A stretch of DNA of 64,000 nucleotides, from NCBI GenBank assembly GCA_964608315.1, contig CAZSNF010000006.1, positions 1 through 64,000 of the forward strand. The letters run 5' to 3'. Positions 32,934-45,373 of this stretch are shown piece by piece; within the stretch, counting starts at the first letter, position 1, and every line of letters starts with the position of its first letter. Under the pieces are notes generated by a model. It searched no databases and was not told where the DNA came from. It worked only from the letters and a program-made list of their open reading frames with translations. The position numbers were made by a program, and so were the translations under genes. Source of the stretch: VXPQ01 sp964608315. GTDB taxonomy: Bacteria > Bacteroidota > Rhodothermia > Rhodothermales > VXPQ01.

Positions 32934-33257
32934 TTATTCCTCTGCAGGCCCTTTACCCTGCTCCTGTCGGACTTTTGCCGCGCGGGCGAGATGCAGGCGA
33001 TATTTTTTTTCGAGATTGAGCCAGACGCCTGCATCCAGGTCCAGCGCCTTTTCAAACTGTAACGCAGTCTCCGGTTCGACAGGCGCCTTACCGGCGATGA
33101 TTTCGCTGATCAGTTTCGCAGAGCAACTGCATCTACGAGCCAATTCTTCCTGCGAAATGCCCCGCGTCTCAAGATGCGCCTCAAGGATCCATCCCGGAGG
33201 AACCGCATAGTCCGGCTGATATTGGTTGATGGCGGCGGTCATTTCGCTTTTCTCCAT
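32934..33257 (-). CDS. HigA-family antitoxin-like XRE regulator (orphan)
   Basis: 107 residues. An HTH_3 domain covers about 20-80: PPGWILEAHLETRGISQEEL, ARRCSCSAKLISEIIAGKAP with the recognition helix, then the HigA-type LDLDAGVWLNLEKKYRLHLA. HigA proteins normally follow a HigB RNase gene; the adjacent upstream DNA (to 33298) holds none, and the next gene is a membrane protein. It is therefore an orphan regulator or the survivor of a lost module. Confidence 0.8.
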   Translation of the reverse strand: MEKSEMTAAINQYQPDYAVPPGWILEAHLETRGISQEELARRCSCSAKLISEIIAGKAPVEPETALQFEKALDLDAGVWLNLEKKYRLHLARAAKVRQEQGKGPAEE

Positions 33258-33298
33258 TAGTGGTAGCCGATTACGGCGAGGGCCCTTGGGGGCTGGAC

Positions 33299-34120
33299 TC
33301 AGAATCGGTACGAGACGCTCACAATGGGCCGGAGGTCAAAGTCCTCGTCGAACCACCTGACAAATCCCGCTTCGGCTCCTGATGAGCTGGTCAGGAATCG
33401 TACGCCCGCAGTGAGAATCGTATCCCCGTTATCCCAGGCAATTCGTCGGAAGTCGCCGAATAATTTGATTTGACCTTTGTCGAACATGAACGCCAGGACA
33501 TCTCCGCCGACAGCCAACACTGCTTCATAATCTCCCGCGCCGTCTATGGATAACCCGGCGAATCCGACGGAAAGGTGTCCAGCGGCCTCTTTCGTTATTT
33601 TCGAGGAGAGTTCCAAAGAAGCCCCGTAAAGATAACCGTCGAAATCCTGGTCTGTCGGAAGGACTATAACGCCTCGTACGCCGGCGGTCAATCGTTCCCT
33701 GTCGTACAGGCGCAACTTGGGCGCCAAATACGGATAAAATTGGGTTTCCGATATCAAGTCCTCATACTCATATCTCCAGAAGCCAGAGCCAAGCCCGAGG
33801 GTAAGATAGTCCGTGATGCCATAGGCGCCGTGAAAGATCAACGGCAGGGACGTGACATCTCCGTCGTTGGAGACCTGCGCCAGTATGTCGGCCCCGGGAT
33901 ACCCCGCGGCCAGGTAGCCGCTTCCGGTCGAGAGCGTGTATGCATTAGAACCTGCGAATCCGGGCGTTAAAAACATCCTCGGCGGAACAGGATTCGGAAC
34001 GGATGCGGTCTGGGCCCGGCTCACGGATGCGCTAACGCCAGAGACCGCTATTGCAATGACGGCAAAGGCTGTCGTTGCCCTGAGCAAAGGACTGCGAATT
34101 CTGCGGGCGCGTTTGGGCAT
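33299..34120 (-). CDS. Putative outer-membrane beta-barrel protein
   Basis: 273 residues. The signal peptide is ATTAFAVIAIAVSGVSASVSRAQ. The mature part has alternating aromatic/hydrophobic strands (IFHGAYGITDYLTLGLGSGFWRY, KLRLYDRERLTAGVRGVIVL, IVSVSYRF) and ends in Phe, the usual outer-membrane insertion signal. No conserved domain was recognised; a small porin-like or transporter-like barrel is the likely fold. Divergent from zwf across 74 bp. Confidence 0.7.
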   Translation of the reverse strand: MPKRARRIRSPLLRATTAFAVIAIAVSGVSASVSRAQTASVPNPVPPRMFLTPGFAGSNAYTLSTGSGYLAAGYPGADILAQVSNDGDVTSLPLIFHGAYGITDYLTLGLGSGFWRYEYEDLISETQFYPYLAPKLRLYDRERLTAGVRGVIVLPTDQDFDGYLYGASLELSSKITKEAAGHLSVGFAGLSIDGAGDYEAVLAVGGDVLAFMFDKGQIKLFGDFRRIAWDNGDTILTAGVRFLTSSSGAEAGFVRWFDEDFDLRPIVSVSYRF

Positions 34121-34194
34121 GGGATGTCTCCATAGGGTTGATCAGGTTGGAACAAGATCGCAATCCCATGCCTTAAAATCTAAAAATATTGTTC

Positions 34195-35604
34195 ATGCGC
34201 TCCTTCCAGCCTCACCTTTTCGTTATCTTCGGCGCCAGCGGCGATCTGACGTCGCGCAAACTGGCGCCCGCGCTGTTTCGTCTTATGGAGCGGCATGACG
34301 AACTGCGCTGCTGCTATATTCTCGGCGTAGCCCGATCCGGCCTGTCCGATGCCGCATTCCGGAATCGCATCGGGGAGGCGCTGCGCGAACAGGCCCCGGC
34401 AGGGAGCGATATCGCCTCATGGTGCGACGATCATGTGTTTTACCAGTCCCTTGGAGGCGGGGGAAGCGGCTACGAGGAACTCGCGCGTCGGATCGACTCC
34501 ATCGAAAGGGAATGCAACCTCCCCGGCAACCGGGTTTTCTACCTTGCTTTGCCCCCAAAGACCTTCCCTGGAACCATCGAAGCCCTCGGGCAGGCCAATC
34601 TCCACAAGACGGCGGGCTGGACGCGGCTCGTCATCGAAAAGCCGTTCGGGCGCGATCTGGCGTCGGCCCGCGCCCTGAACGACCTCGTACATCGATATTT
34701 CGACGAGTCCCGGATATTTCGGATCGACCACTATCTCGGGAAGGAAACCGTACAGAACCTGCTGGTTTTCCGGTTCGGCAATGCGCTTTTCGAGAGCGTA
34801 TGGCACCGGGGGCAGATCGAACGGGTCGATATCCAGGTGCACGAATCTCTGGGCGTGGAAACGCGCGCAGGGTATTACGACCAGTCGGGCGCGTTGCGGG
34901 ACATGGTGCAGAACCATATTACGCAGTTGCTCTCGCTGGTGGCGATGGAGGCGCCCGCCCGGTTCGACGCCGATTCCATCCGGCAGGAAAAAATCAAGGC
35001 GCTGGAATCCATCGTTCCGCTTCGTCCCGAGGATGTGCTGCTGGGTCAGTACGCCGCCGGCGAAGTGGACGGCAGGCCCGTAAGGGCGTACCGCGAGGAA
35101 GAAGGGGTGCCGGAAGGGTCCGTCACCGAAACGTTCGTCCGCCTGCGCGTGGAGATCGCCAACTGGCGCTGGCGAGGCGTGCCGTTCATCCTCGAAACCG
35201 GCAAGCGCATGCCCGAAAAGCGCACCCGCATTGCGATCCGGTTTCAGCCGGCCCCGGTCTCGCTTTTCCGCCCCTACGAAGATACCTGCAGCGTCCGCCC
35301 CAACATCCTCGAAATCACGTTGCAACCGGACGAAGGGTTCAATTTGCACTTTGACGTGAAACAGCCCCGCATGCCGCTCAGGCTGACTCCCCGAAGGCTC
35401 CGCTTCCGCTACGACGAGGTGTTCGGCGATCTCCCGGAAGCCTACGAAACGCTGCTTGGCGATGTGATCCAGGGAGACCAGACCCTGTTCGTGCACGCCG
35501 ACGAAGTGATCAACTCGTGGCGGCTCTATACGCCGGTGCTCGAAGCCGGCTTGCCGGTGCATCCGTACGCGCCCGGATCGAGGGGCCCGGATTCCGCTTC
35601 GTGA
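34195..35604 (+). CDS. zwf: Glucose-6-phosphate dehydrogenase
   Basis: 469 residues from ATG 34195 (a TTG two codons upstream is less likely). NADP-binding GASGDLTSRKLAPALF is at about 13-28, LVIEKPFGRD near 145, substrate-binding and catalytic RIDHYLGKE near 175-183, then the C-terminal dehydrogenase domain (GYYDQSGALRDMVQNHITQL). Oxidises glucose-6-phosphate to 6-phosphogluconolactone in the oxidative pentose phosphate pathway. The lactonase gene starts 13 bp after its stop, so the two form an operon for consecutive steps. No gnd is in the window. Confidence 0.96.
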   Translation: MRSFQPHLFVIFGASGDLTSRKLAPALFRLMERHDELRCCYILGVARSGLSDAAFRNRIGEALREQAPAGSDIASWCDDHVFYQSLGGGGSGYEELARRIDSIERECNLPGNRVFYLALPPKTFPGTIEALGQANLHKTAGWTRLVIEKPFGRDLASARALNDLVHRYFDESRIFRIDHYLGKETVQNLLVFRFGNALFESVWHRGQIERVDIQVHESLGVETRAGYYDQSGALRDMVQNHITQLLSLVAMEAPARFDADSIRQEKIKALESIVPLRPEDVLLGQYAAGEVDGRPVRAYREEEGVPEGSVTETFVRLRVEIANWRWRGVPFILETGKRMPEKRTRIAIRFQPAPVSLFRPYEDTCSVRPNILEITLQPDEGFNLHFDVKQPRMPLRLTPRRLRFRYDEVFGDLPEAYETLLGDVIQGDQTLFVHADEVINSWRLYTPVLEAGLPVHPYAPGSRGPDSAS

Positions 35605-35617
35605 GGCGCGGCCTTCC

Positions 35618-36328
35618 ATGAAACGACGGCTGGAAACGTACGAGGACCTCGATGCGCTGAGCCATGCGGCCCTGCGCACGATTCGCGCAAAGGCGCATGC
35701 GGGCGCGCCGTGCAGTATCTGTCTTTCCGGCGGATCGACGCCGGAGCGCCTTTTTTCGTTGCTCGGCGGTGCGGAAGGGCGTTCGTTGCCATGGTCCGCC
35801 ATCCGATTGTTCTGGGCCGACGAGCGGTTTGCGCCTGAAGATGATCCCGCAAATAATTTCCGGGCGGCCCGGCGCCTGTTCGTGGACCGCGTACCGATTC
35901 CGCAGGCGAATCTGCATCCGGTAAACACCTCGCTCGACACGCCCGAGGCGGCTGCGGACGACTACGAAGCCATCCTGCGGGAATGTTTCGGCCCTGTCCA
36001 GGGCAAAACCTTCGACCTTGCCCTGCTCGGTATCGGGGAGGATGGACACACGGCTTCGCTGTTTCCGGGATATGTACCGGCGCAGGACCGCTGGGCCGTG
36101 GCGGTCAAGGGCCCTGCTTACAGGCCGCCGAGGGAACGGATCACGCTCACGCCCGCCGTGCTCAACCGGGCGGAAACGGTGGTGTTTATGGTTGCAGGGG
36201 CTGCGAAGCGGGAAACGCTTCGGCGCATGCTCGACAACGACCCGGCCCTGCCCGCCTCGCATATCTGCGGGCTTCGGGACACGGTGATTCTTGCGGACGC
36301 CGCGGCGTCTCCCGATGCCCCGACGTGA
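35618..36328 (+). CDS. pgl: 6-phosphogluconolactonase
   Basis: 236 residues of the DevB/SOL family. Typical motifs: ICLSGGSTPERLFSLLGG (about 31-48), IRLFWADERFAPEDDPANNF (about 64-83), FDLALLGIGEDGHTASLFPG (about 130-149). Hydrolyses the product of the preceding zwf enzyme to 6-phosphogluconate in the cytosol. Position 13 bp downstream of zwf confirms the assignment. Confidence 0.95.
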   Translation: MKRRLETYEDLDALSHAALRTIRAKAHAGAPCSICLSGGSTPERLFSLLGGAEGRSLPWSAIRLFWADERFAPEDDPANNFRAARRLFVDRVPIPQANLHPVNTSLDTPEAAADDYEAILRECFGPVQGKTFDLALLGIGEDGHTASLFPGYVPAQDRWAVAVKGPAYRPPRERITLTPAVLNRAETVVFMVAGAAKRETLRRMLDNDPALPASHICGLRDTVILADAAASPDAPT

Positions 36329-36475
36329 TTCGCTGTTCCCATGCGGGGGGCTTCCTCACGGCTCGGACAGGGCTCTCACGTCCAGATACCTTGGGACTGA
36401 CAGGGCGCGGGATGCATATTCCCGGCTACCACCGACCCTTCGGCGTTTTTCTTGCCGCCATAGCGAGCTGCTTTA

Positions 36476-38536
<2,061 letters not shown>

Positions 38537-38643
38537 GGACCTGCGTTATCGAGGCATACTCGACTATAAAGATACGCGATACGCGCCTGCCGTGGAGCGC
38601 CCGGCATGCATACGCCCGCCCGGAGCGCGTTTTCCGGCGTTCG

Positions 38644-39684
38644 TCAGGCTGCTCTGTGCGCCGTAGCGTCCCACAGCCCGACCATGTACGCAGCCCCCAG
38701 CGCGCGATCATACAAACCATACCCCGCCAATCCTTCCTCTCCCCAGATCATACGCCCGTGATCCGGCCGGGCCGGGCCGTCGAATCCGATCTCCAGCAGG
38801 GCCTCCATCACGGCCGCCATATTGATGTCTCCGTCGGGATGCGTACTCTCCCGAAAAGATTGCTCGCCGAGATGCGTCACGTTGCGCAGATGCACGAAAT
38901 GAATGCGTCCCGCCAGCGAACGAATCGTTTCCGGCAGCCGGGCGGCTTCGGCAGGATTAGCGCCCAGCGAACCGGTGCACACGGTCACGCCGTTGGCCTC
39001 GCTGTCCACCAGTTGCGTAACCCGTTTCAGTGCGGCGCCGCTCGTGATAATGCGCGGGAACCCCGCCACGGACCAGGGCGGATCGTCGGGGTGAATGGCG
39101 AGGCGCACGCCGGCCCGCTCGGCTACAGGCGCGATGCGCTCCAGGAAGTACGCCAGATTTTCCCACAAGTCTTCTTCCGAAAGTTCAGCATACGCGGTGC
39201 GTAATGCGGCGACCTCTTCGCCCGTATAGGCGGCATGCCACCCCGGAAGGTCCTGCGTTCCTCCCGAAAAATCGATGGCTTCCATGTCCTTCTGATCGAA
39301 CCGCAGCGCGGTCGATCCATCCGGTTGCGGCGTCGCCAGATCCGTGCGCAACCAGTCGAAAACCGGCATGAAATTGTAGCAGATGACCGGTACGCCTTCC
39401 GCGGCCACCGCTTCCACGCTTTGTCCGTACCGGGCGATCAACGCATCCCGATCCGGCCGACCCAGCTTGATGTTTTCGTGTATGTTGATCGACTCTACCA
39501 CCGAGAAACGCAGGCCTGCCGCCTCGATGGTCTCGCGCAGCGCCCGCACGCGTTCCCGCGGCCATGCCTCGCCCGGCGCGCAATTCCGGAGCGAGCTTAC
39601 AATGCCCGTCATGCGGGGAATTTGCCGGATGTACGCCGGGGATACCGGATCGCCGGGGCCATACCATCTGAACGTCAGTTTCAT
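38644..39684 (-). CDS. uxuA: Mannonate dehydratase
   Basis: 346 residues. The UxuA fold is recognised from MKLTFRWYGPGDPVSPAYIR, VVESINIHENIKLG, ICYNFMPVFDWLRTDL, LAIHPDDPPW and CTGSLGANP, with FVHLRN and HPDGDINMAAVM near the C-terminus, which carry metal ligands. It converts D-mannonate to 2-dehydro-3-deoxy-D-gluconate in hexuronate breakdown, which fits an organism degrading plant or algal polysaccharides. No other uronate gene is adjacent. Confidence 0.95.
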   Translation of the reverse strand: MKLTFRWYGPGDPVSPAYIRQIPRMTGIVSSLRNCAPGEAWPRERVRALRETIEAAGLRFSVVESINIHENIKLGRPDRDALIARYGQSVEAVAAEGVPVICYNFMPVFDWLRTDLATPQPDGSTALRFDQKDMEAIDFSGGTQDLPGWHAAYTGEEVAALRTAYAELSEEDLWENLAYFLERIAPVAERAGVRLAIHPDDPPWSVAGFPRIITSGAALKRVTQLVDSEANGVTVCTGSLGANPAEAARLPETIRSLAGRIHFVHLRNVTHLGEQSFRESTHPDGDINMAAVMEALLEIGFDGPARPDHGRMIWGEEGLAGYGLYDRALGAAYMVGLWDATAHRAA

Positions 39685-39728
39685 AGCGTATCCTGAAGAA
39701 TGTTCGGGCTGCGCAGATCCTGCACGGA

Positions 39729-40010
39729 TCAGAGCATCATCACCTGATCCACTTTTGCGGCCGCCTGATACAGGGCGACGATCTCGTCGCTGGAATGCAT
39801 TTCCATTTTCGCCGTCACGCTGAGATACCTTCCCCTGGACGATGCCCGCACCGTAACCGGGTGCTGTCCAAAGATGTTCTTCAGCGCATTCAGGCTGTGG
39901 GCAGGCACAATGAACTTGAACACATACTCGTCCGGAAAATCAATCTGGTCATCCAGAAGTTCCTGAAAATGCCGCCACCAGGCATCCGCTTCCGCCGGTA
40001 CGTTTTTCAT
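39729..40010 (-). CDS. DUF493 (YbeD-like) protein
   Basis: 93 residues from ATG 40010; the frame is open further up but the family begins about here. The ACT/PII-like small fold is seen in FPDEYVFKFIVPAHSLNALK, IFGQHPVTVRASSRGRYLSV and TAKMEMHSSDEIVALYQAAA. YbeD-like proteins are small regulatory alpha-beta proteins of uncertain function. It lies 44 bp downstream of uxuA's start region on the same strand and could be transcribed ahead of uxuA. Confidence 0.8.
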   Translation of the reverse strand: MKNVPAEADAWWRHFQELLDDQIDFPDEYVFKFIVPAHSLNALKNIFGQHPVTVRASSRGRYLSVTAKMEMHSSDEIVALYQAAAKVDQVMML

Positions 40011-40409
40011 GGCTTGTTCGCTCCCGGGCTGCCTGAAATCACTCGGAAAATTTGTTATTCGGGTCTGGCATGCCGGCCGCAATGTGGCCCCTGAAACGCT
40101 TCGGCGCCGCCCGTTACCGGTTTGTGACCTTTGCTATCTGGTACGAGCCGCCGTATCCGGGCGTTCCTCCCGGAACGGGTGTGCACGGCGTCGTTATAGA
40201 TCGAAGGGTTGCTCGAACATCCCTGACCCCATTGCCATTGCGGTTGGCCCCCTTCGCACTCTGCCAAACTGTCATGCTGTGGGCTTCCGGTATGCTTTTG
40301 GCAGGTACTGACTGCACAGCGATGCGCGAGTGGCCCCTGCAAGGAATATCCTTTCCGGATACAGGGCGCGATTCGCATCGAAACATGCATTTGTCGGTGG
40401 AAAACACGT
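40011..40409. other. Divergent intergenic region before clpB
   Basis: 399 bp with no recognisable gene. In particular no frame encodes the Clp N-terminal domain that clpB lacks. It should contain the clpB promoter. A CCCCATT box at 40227 lacks a correctly spaced heat-shock -35 partner, and no CIRCE element is present. Confidence 0.5.
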
Positions 40410-42602
<2,193 letters not shown>

Positions 42603-42760
42603 CTTCGTTAATTCCTTGCCAGCGCGCCTCTCGCAGCCTCCCGAAGGGCGCTTCATGTCCTGAATCCGCAATGTTTACCGCTGATTTCAACGACGCCGGC
42701 CCAATGTCCTGTGCGCGTGAACATGAAGCGCTGATCGAAGCAGATTTAATCAGCGTATTT
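42603..42760. repeat. Dispersed repeat, inverted copy with internal deletion
   Basis: AATTCCTTGCCAGCGCGCCT, CTCGCAGCCTCCCGAAGGGC, TTTACCGCTGATTTCAACGA and CGCTGATCGAAGCAGATTTA then ATCAGCGTATT: reverse complement of the element with the GTCATTCCTCATTA block missing. It fills the whole gap between clpB and the acetyltransferase gene. Confidence 0.85.
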
Positions 42761-42764
42761 CATC

Positions 42765-43283
42765 ATGAATGAAACCGATGCCCGGACCTCGCTTCCGGGT
42801 TTTGCCATCCGGTTTGCCGACCGGGACGATGTTCCGCTCATTCACGCCTTCATCCGGGGTCTGGCCCGGTTCGAACGGCTTGAGCATGAATGCGCGGCGA
42901 CGGAAGAAGCCCTGGAAAAAACCCTGTTCGGCCCCCGCCCCTATGCAGAAGCGCTTATCGGGGAATTCGAGGGCGTCCCGGTGGGATTTGCGCTTTTCTT
43001 TCATAATTATTCCACCTTTCTGGCCCGGCCAGGCGTCTATCTCGAAGATCTTTATGTGGAGCCTGCCTGGCGCGGACGGGGCTTTGGCGGCGCGTTTCTG
43101 ACGCGGGTGGCAGAACTTGCGGCGGCGCGGGGCTGCGGACGCCTTGAGTGGTCCGTACTGGACTGGAACGAAAATGCGATCCGGTTTTACGAGCGGCTTG
43201 GCGCCGAACCGATGAGCGAATGGACGACCATGCGCGTGACGGGAGAGGCGCTCGCCGCGCTGGCCAGCGGCTCGGCTTCCTGA
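42765..43283 (+). CDS. GNAT acetyltransferase (diamine/thialysine acetyltransferase-like)
   Basis: 172 residues. The acetyl-CoA loop is VEPAWRGRGFGGAFL (about 98-112). The preceding FFHNYSTFLARPGVYLEDLY and following RLEWSVLDWNENAIRFYERL match the SSAT-like (spermidine/spermine or thialysine N-acetyltransferase) branch. It would transfer an acetyl group to a polyamine or amino acid side chain; the substrate is not certain. The start codon lies 5 bp after a dispersed repeat, so transcription signals must lie within or beyond it. Confidence 0.88.
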   Translation: MNETDARTSLPGFAIRFADRDDVPLIHAFIRGLARFERLEHECAATEEALEKTLFGPRPYAEALIGEFEGVPVGFALFFHNYSTFLARPGVYLEDLYVEPAWRGRGFGGAFLTRVAELAAARGCGRLEWSVLDWNENAIRFYERLGAEPMSEWTTMRVTGEALAALASGSAS

Positions 43284-43313
43284 GGCGTACGCCGCATGCG
43301 TTTTCCTTCTATG

Positions 43314-43350
43314 GGAACCTCTGATTAGGGCCTGTTAACACTATGCAGCG
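43314..43350. repeat. Dispersed repeat terminus joined to a second end-like sequence
   Basis: GGAACCTCTGATTA followed by GGGCCTGTTAACACTATGCA. The 29 bases from TCTGATTA to TATGCAG recur in inverse at 53712-53740, at the end of that element copy. It marks a variant end of the family. Confidence 0.7.
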
Positions 43351-43445
43351 GCGCTCTGCGCCATACTTTTTCTGCAAAACAAATTCATAAGCGTTACCTT
43401 TCCGGGTAGCGTAGTTCTGCCCTGTCCACAGATTTCCGCAAAGCC

Positions 43446-44795
43446 ATGACGTCCAGAAACAGACGCGACTTTTTGAAGACCAGCGCGCTCCTTGCCGGAG
43501 GGCTTGCCCTGCCGGCCATTGTTCCGGCGTCCGCGCTTGGGCGCGGCGGCCGCACGGCGCCCAGCGATCGCATTACGCTCGGATTCATTGGTACGGGCAA
43601 TATGGGGACGGGCCATCTGCGGCAGTTTCTGGAGAAAGAGCAGGTGCATATTGCAGGGGTCTGCGACGTAAACCGGGCGAGTTACGGCTATTGGAACGGC
43701 GCCTACGCGGGCAGGGAGCCCGCCAGGCAGCTGGTGAATTTCCGCCGAGGCAAGGAGATGCGCTCCGGGAAAGCCTCTCCCTGCGAGGGATACGAAGATT
43801 TTCGGGAGCTGCTGGCCCGCGACGATATCGATGCAGTGGTGATTTCTACGCCGGATCACTGGCACGCCATTCCGGTGATTGCCGCTGCGCGCGCCGGAAA
43901 GCATATTTACTGCGAGAAACCGCTTTCGCTTACCGTCCGGGAAGGGCGGGCCATGAGCGATGCGGTCAAAGAAGCGGGGGTGGTGTTCCAGACCGGTAGC
44001 CAGCAGCGCTCCGGCGAAGGTTTTCGCCATGCCTGCGAACTGGTGTTGAACGGGCGGATCGGCGCGCTGCGCACCGTCCGGTGCGGTCTTCCGCCGGGGC
44101 AGCCGGATTTTGGGCAAACCGGCGACCGCAAAGAACCCGAACCCGTGCCCGAAGGCTTCAACTACGATTTCTGGCTGGGCCCCGCGCCCGAAGCGGAATA
44201 CAGCCCTGCCCGGTGCCACGTCAATTTCCGCTGGATTCTGGATTACTCTGGCGGGCAGGTGACGGATTGGGGCGGGCACCATCCCGATATTGCGCAGTGG
44301 GGCATGGGCGTGGCCCGGACGGGTCCGATAGCCATTCGCAACGCGAAGGGCACGTTCCCGGAAAACGATTTGTGGAATACGGCTACGGACTTTTACTTCG
44401 AGGCGGAATACGCCAACGGGGTGACCATGGTCGTCGCCAGCGACGAACAGCGGGGCGTTCGCTTCGAAGGCGACGAGGGATGGATATTCATCTCTCGCGG
44501 CGGTCACGAGGTGTCCGATCCGGCGATCTGGAGCACCATCCTGAGCGATCAGGATACCCGCCTATATCGCAGCGACGACCATCGCCAGGATTTTCTCGAT
44601 AGCGTCATTGCCGGCACCGAACCGGTTGCTCCGGTCGAGGAGGCGCACCGTTCTATTACCGTGGCTCACCTTGGCAATATCGCCATGCAGTTGGGTCGCG
44701 ACCTGAGGTGGGATCCGGAGCGGGAAGTGGCGCTCGACGACGCTTCGGCCAACGAGATGCTTGGACGGCCCATGCGGGAGCCCTGGTCGCTCTGA
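43446..44795 (+). CDS. Gfo/Idh/MocA-family oxidoreductase, Tat-exported
   Basis: 449 residues. A twin-arginine signal (NRRDFLKTSALLAGGLALPA) directs export of the folded, cofactor-loaded enzyme. The Rossmann domain begins ITLGFIGTGNMGTGHL, then VVISTPDHWHAIPVI and IYCEKPLSLTVREGRAM, where EKP is the family motif. The C-terminal domain includes SGGQVTDWGGHHPDIAQWGM. Such secreted oxidoreductases act on sugars or sugar derivatives with NAD(P); the substrate here is unknown. It resembles the enzyme at 55673-57001 but is not a close duplicate. A hairpin follows the stop. Confidence 0.9.
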   Translation: MTSRNRRDFLKTSALLAGGLALPAIVPASALGRGGRTAPSDRITLGFIGTGNMGTGHLRQFLEKEQVHIAGVCDVNRASYGYWNGAYAGREPARQLVNFRRGKEMRSGKASPCEGYEDFRELLARDDIDAVVISTPDHWHAIPVIAAARAGKHIYCEKPLSLTVREGRAMSDAVKEAGVVFQTGSQQRSGEGFRHACELVLNGRIGALRTVRCGLPPGQPDFGQTGDRKEPEPVPEGFNYDFWLGPAPEAEYSPARCHVNFRWILDYSGGQVTDWGGHHPDIAQWGMGVARTGPIAIRNAKGTFPENDLWNTATDFYFEAEYANGVTMVVASDEQRGVRFEGDEGWIFISRGGHEVSDPAIWSTILSDQDTRLYRSDDHRQDFLDSVIAGTEPVAPVEEAHRSITVAHLGNIAMQLGRDLRWDPEREVALDDASANEMLGRPMREPWSL

Positions 44796-45373
44796 TGCGC
44801 CAGAGTATCCGATAATTAAGGAGGAGGGCCAGGCATATCGGGGCTCCAGTCCGTATGCAAGGCCCTCCTCCCGGCGCACACCGTCGGCGGAGGTAGACCG
44901 AAGGGTGTGGTTTCCGTGCGTTCCCGTCGCATTGCGCGGGCGGGGTGCGCGCACGTCTCATTTCACCAAGCAAATTTTCTGCCGCATATGTATTGGCATA
45001 CGGGAATTTATTGCGCAGGTTACGCGCGGCGCATATTCTGTTGCAGCGTATCCCCAGGATTGTCCCGCCGCATGTTGTTTAGAGGGCATGGCGTCGCGTC
45101 GTATCGGGACCCTATATGCAATAACGGATTATCTGGACGTACCCCGTGCATTTTTCGCGCCTTGTCCGGGAAGCGGGACATATTTTTCCACAATTCCGCA
45201 GAAAGGACAAATAGGACTTGCATAACGGTTTTAGATGGTTTTTATTGTCTATTGTCCCGACAGGCCTGTGCAGGCGTCAGATGGGCGAAGCGATTCGCCG
45301 ACAGGCTCTCCCCGCATATGCTCGTTCCTGTTCGCGCTTTTTCCGATTCGTCCTTGCAGATGGCGTTGCCGCT
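44796..45373. other. Structured intergenic region upstream of smc
   Basis: 578 bp without a convincing gene; short frames are not protein-like. A strong hairpin complex occupies 44820-44915; the remainder (44940-45373) is unremarkable mixed-composition DNA that must hold the smc promoter. Confidence 0.5.
44820..44871 (+). terminator. Long hairpin after the oxidoreductase gene
   Basis: GGAGGAGGGCC (44820-44830) pairs perfectly with GGCCCTCCTCC (44861-44871). The loop can extend the helix (GCATA near 44833 with TATGC near 44854). No T tract follows, so a rho-independent terminator is uncertain. A second helix, CACACC with GTCGG pairing to CCGA and GGGTGTG, follows at about 44877-44910, suggesting a structured RNA rather than a simple terminator. 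Confidence 0.55.

Noticed and set aside
40212..40233. Heat-shock sigma-32 promoter before clpB
   Set aside because: CTCGAA and CCCCATT are only 9 bp apart, too close for the known spacing, and Bacteroidota relatives do not generally use this promoter type.
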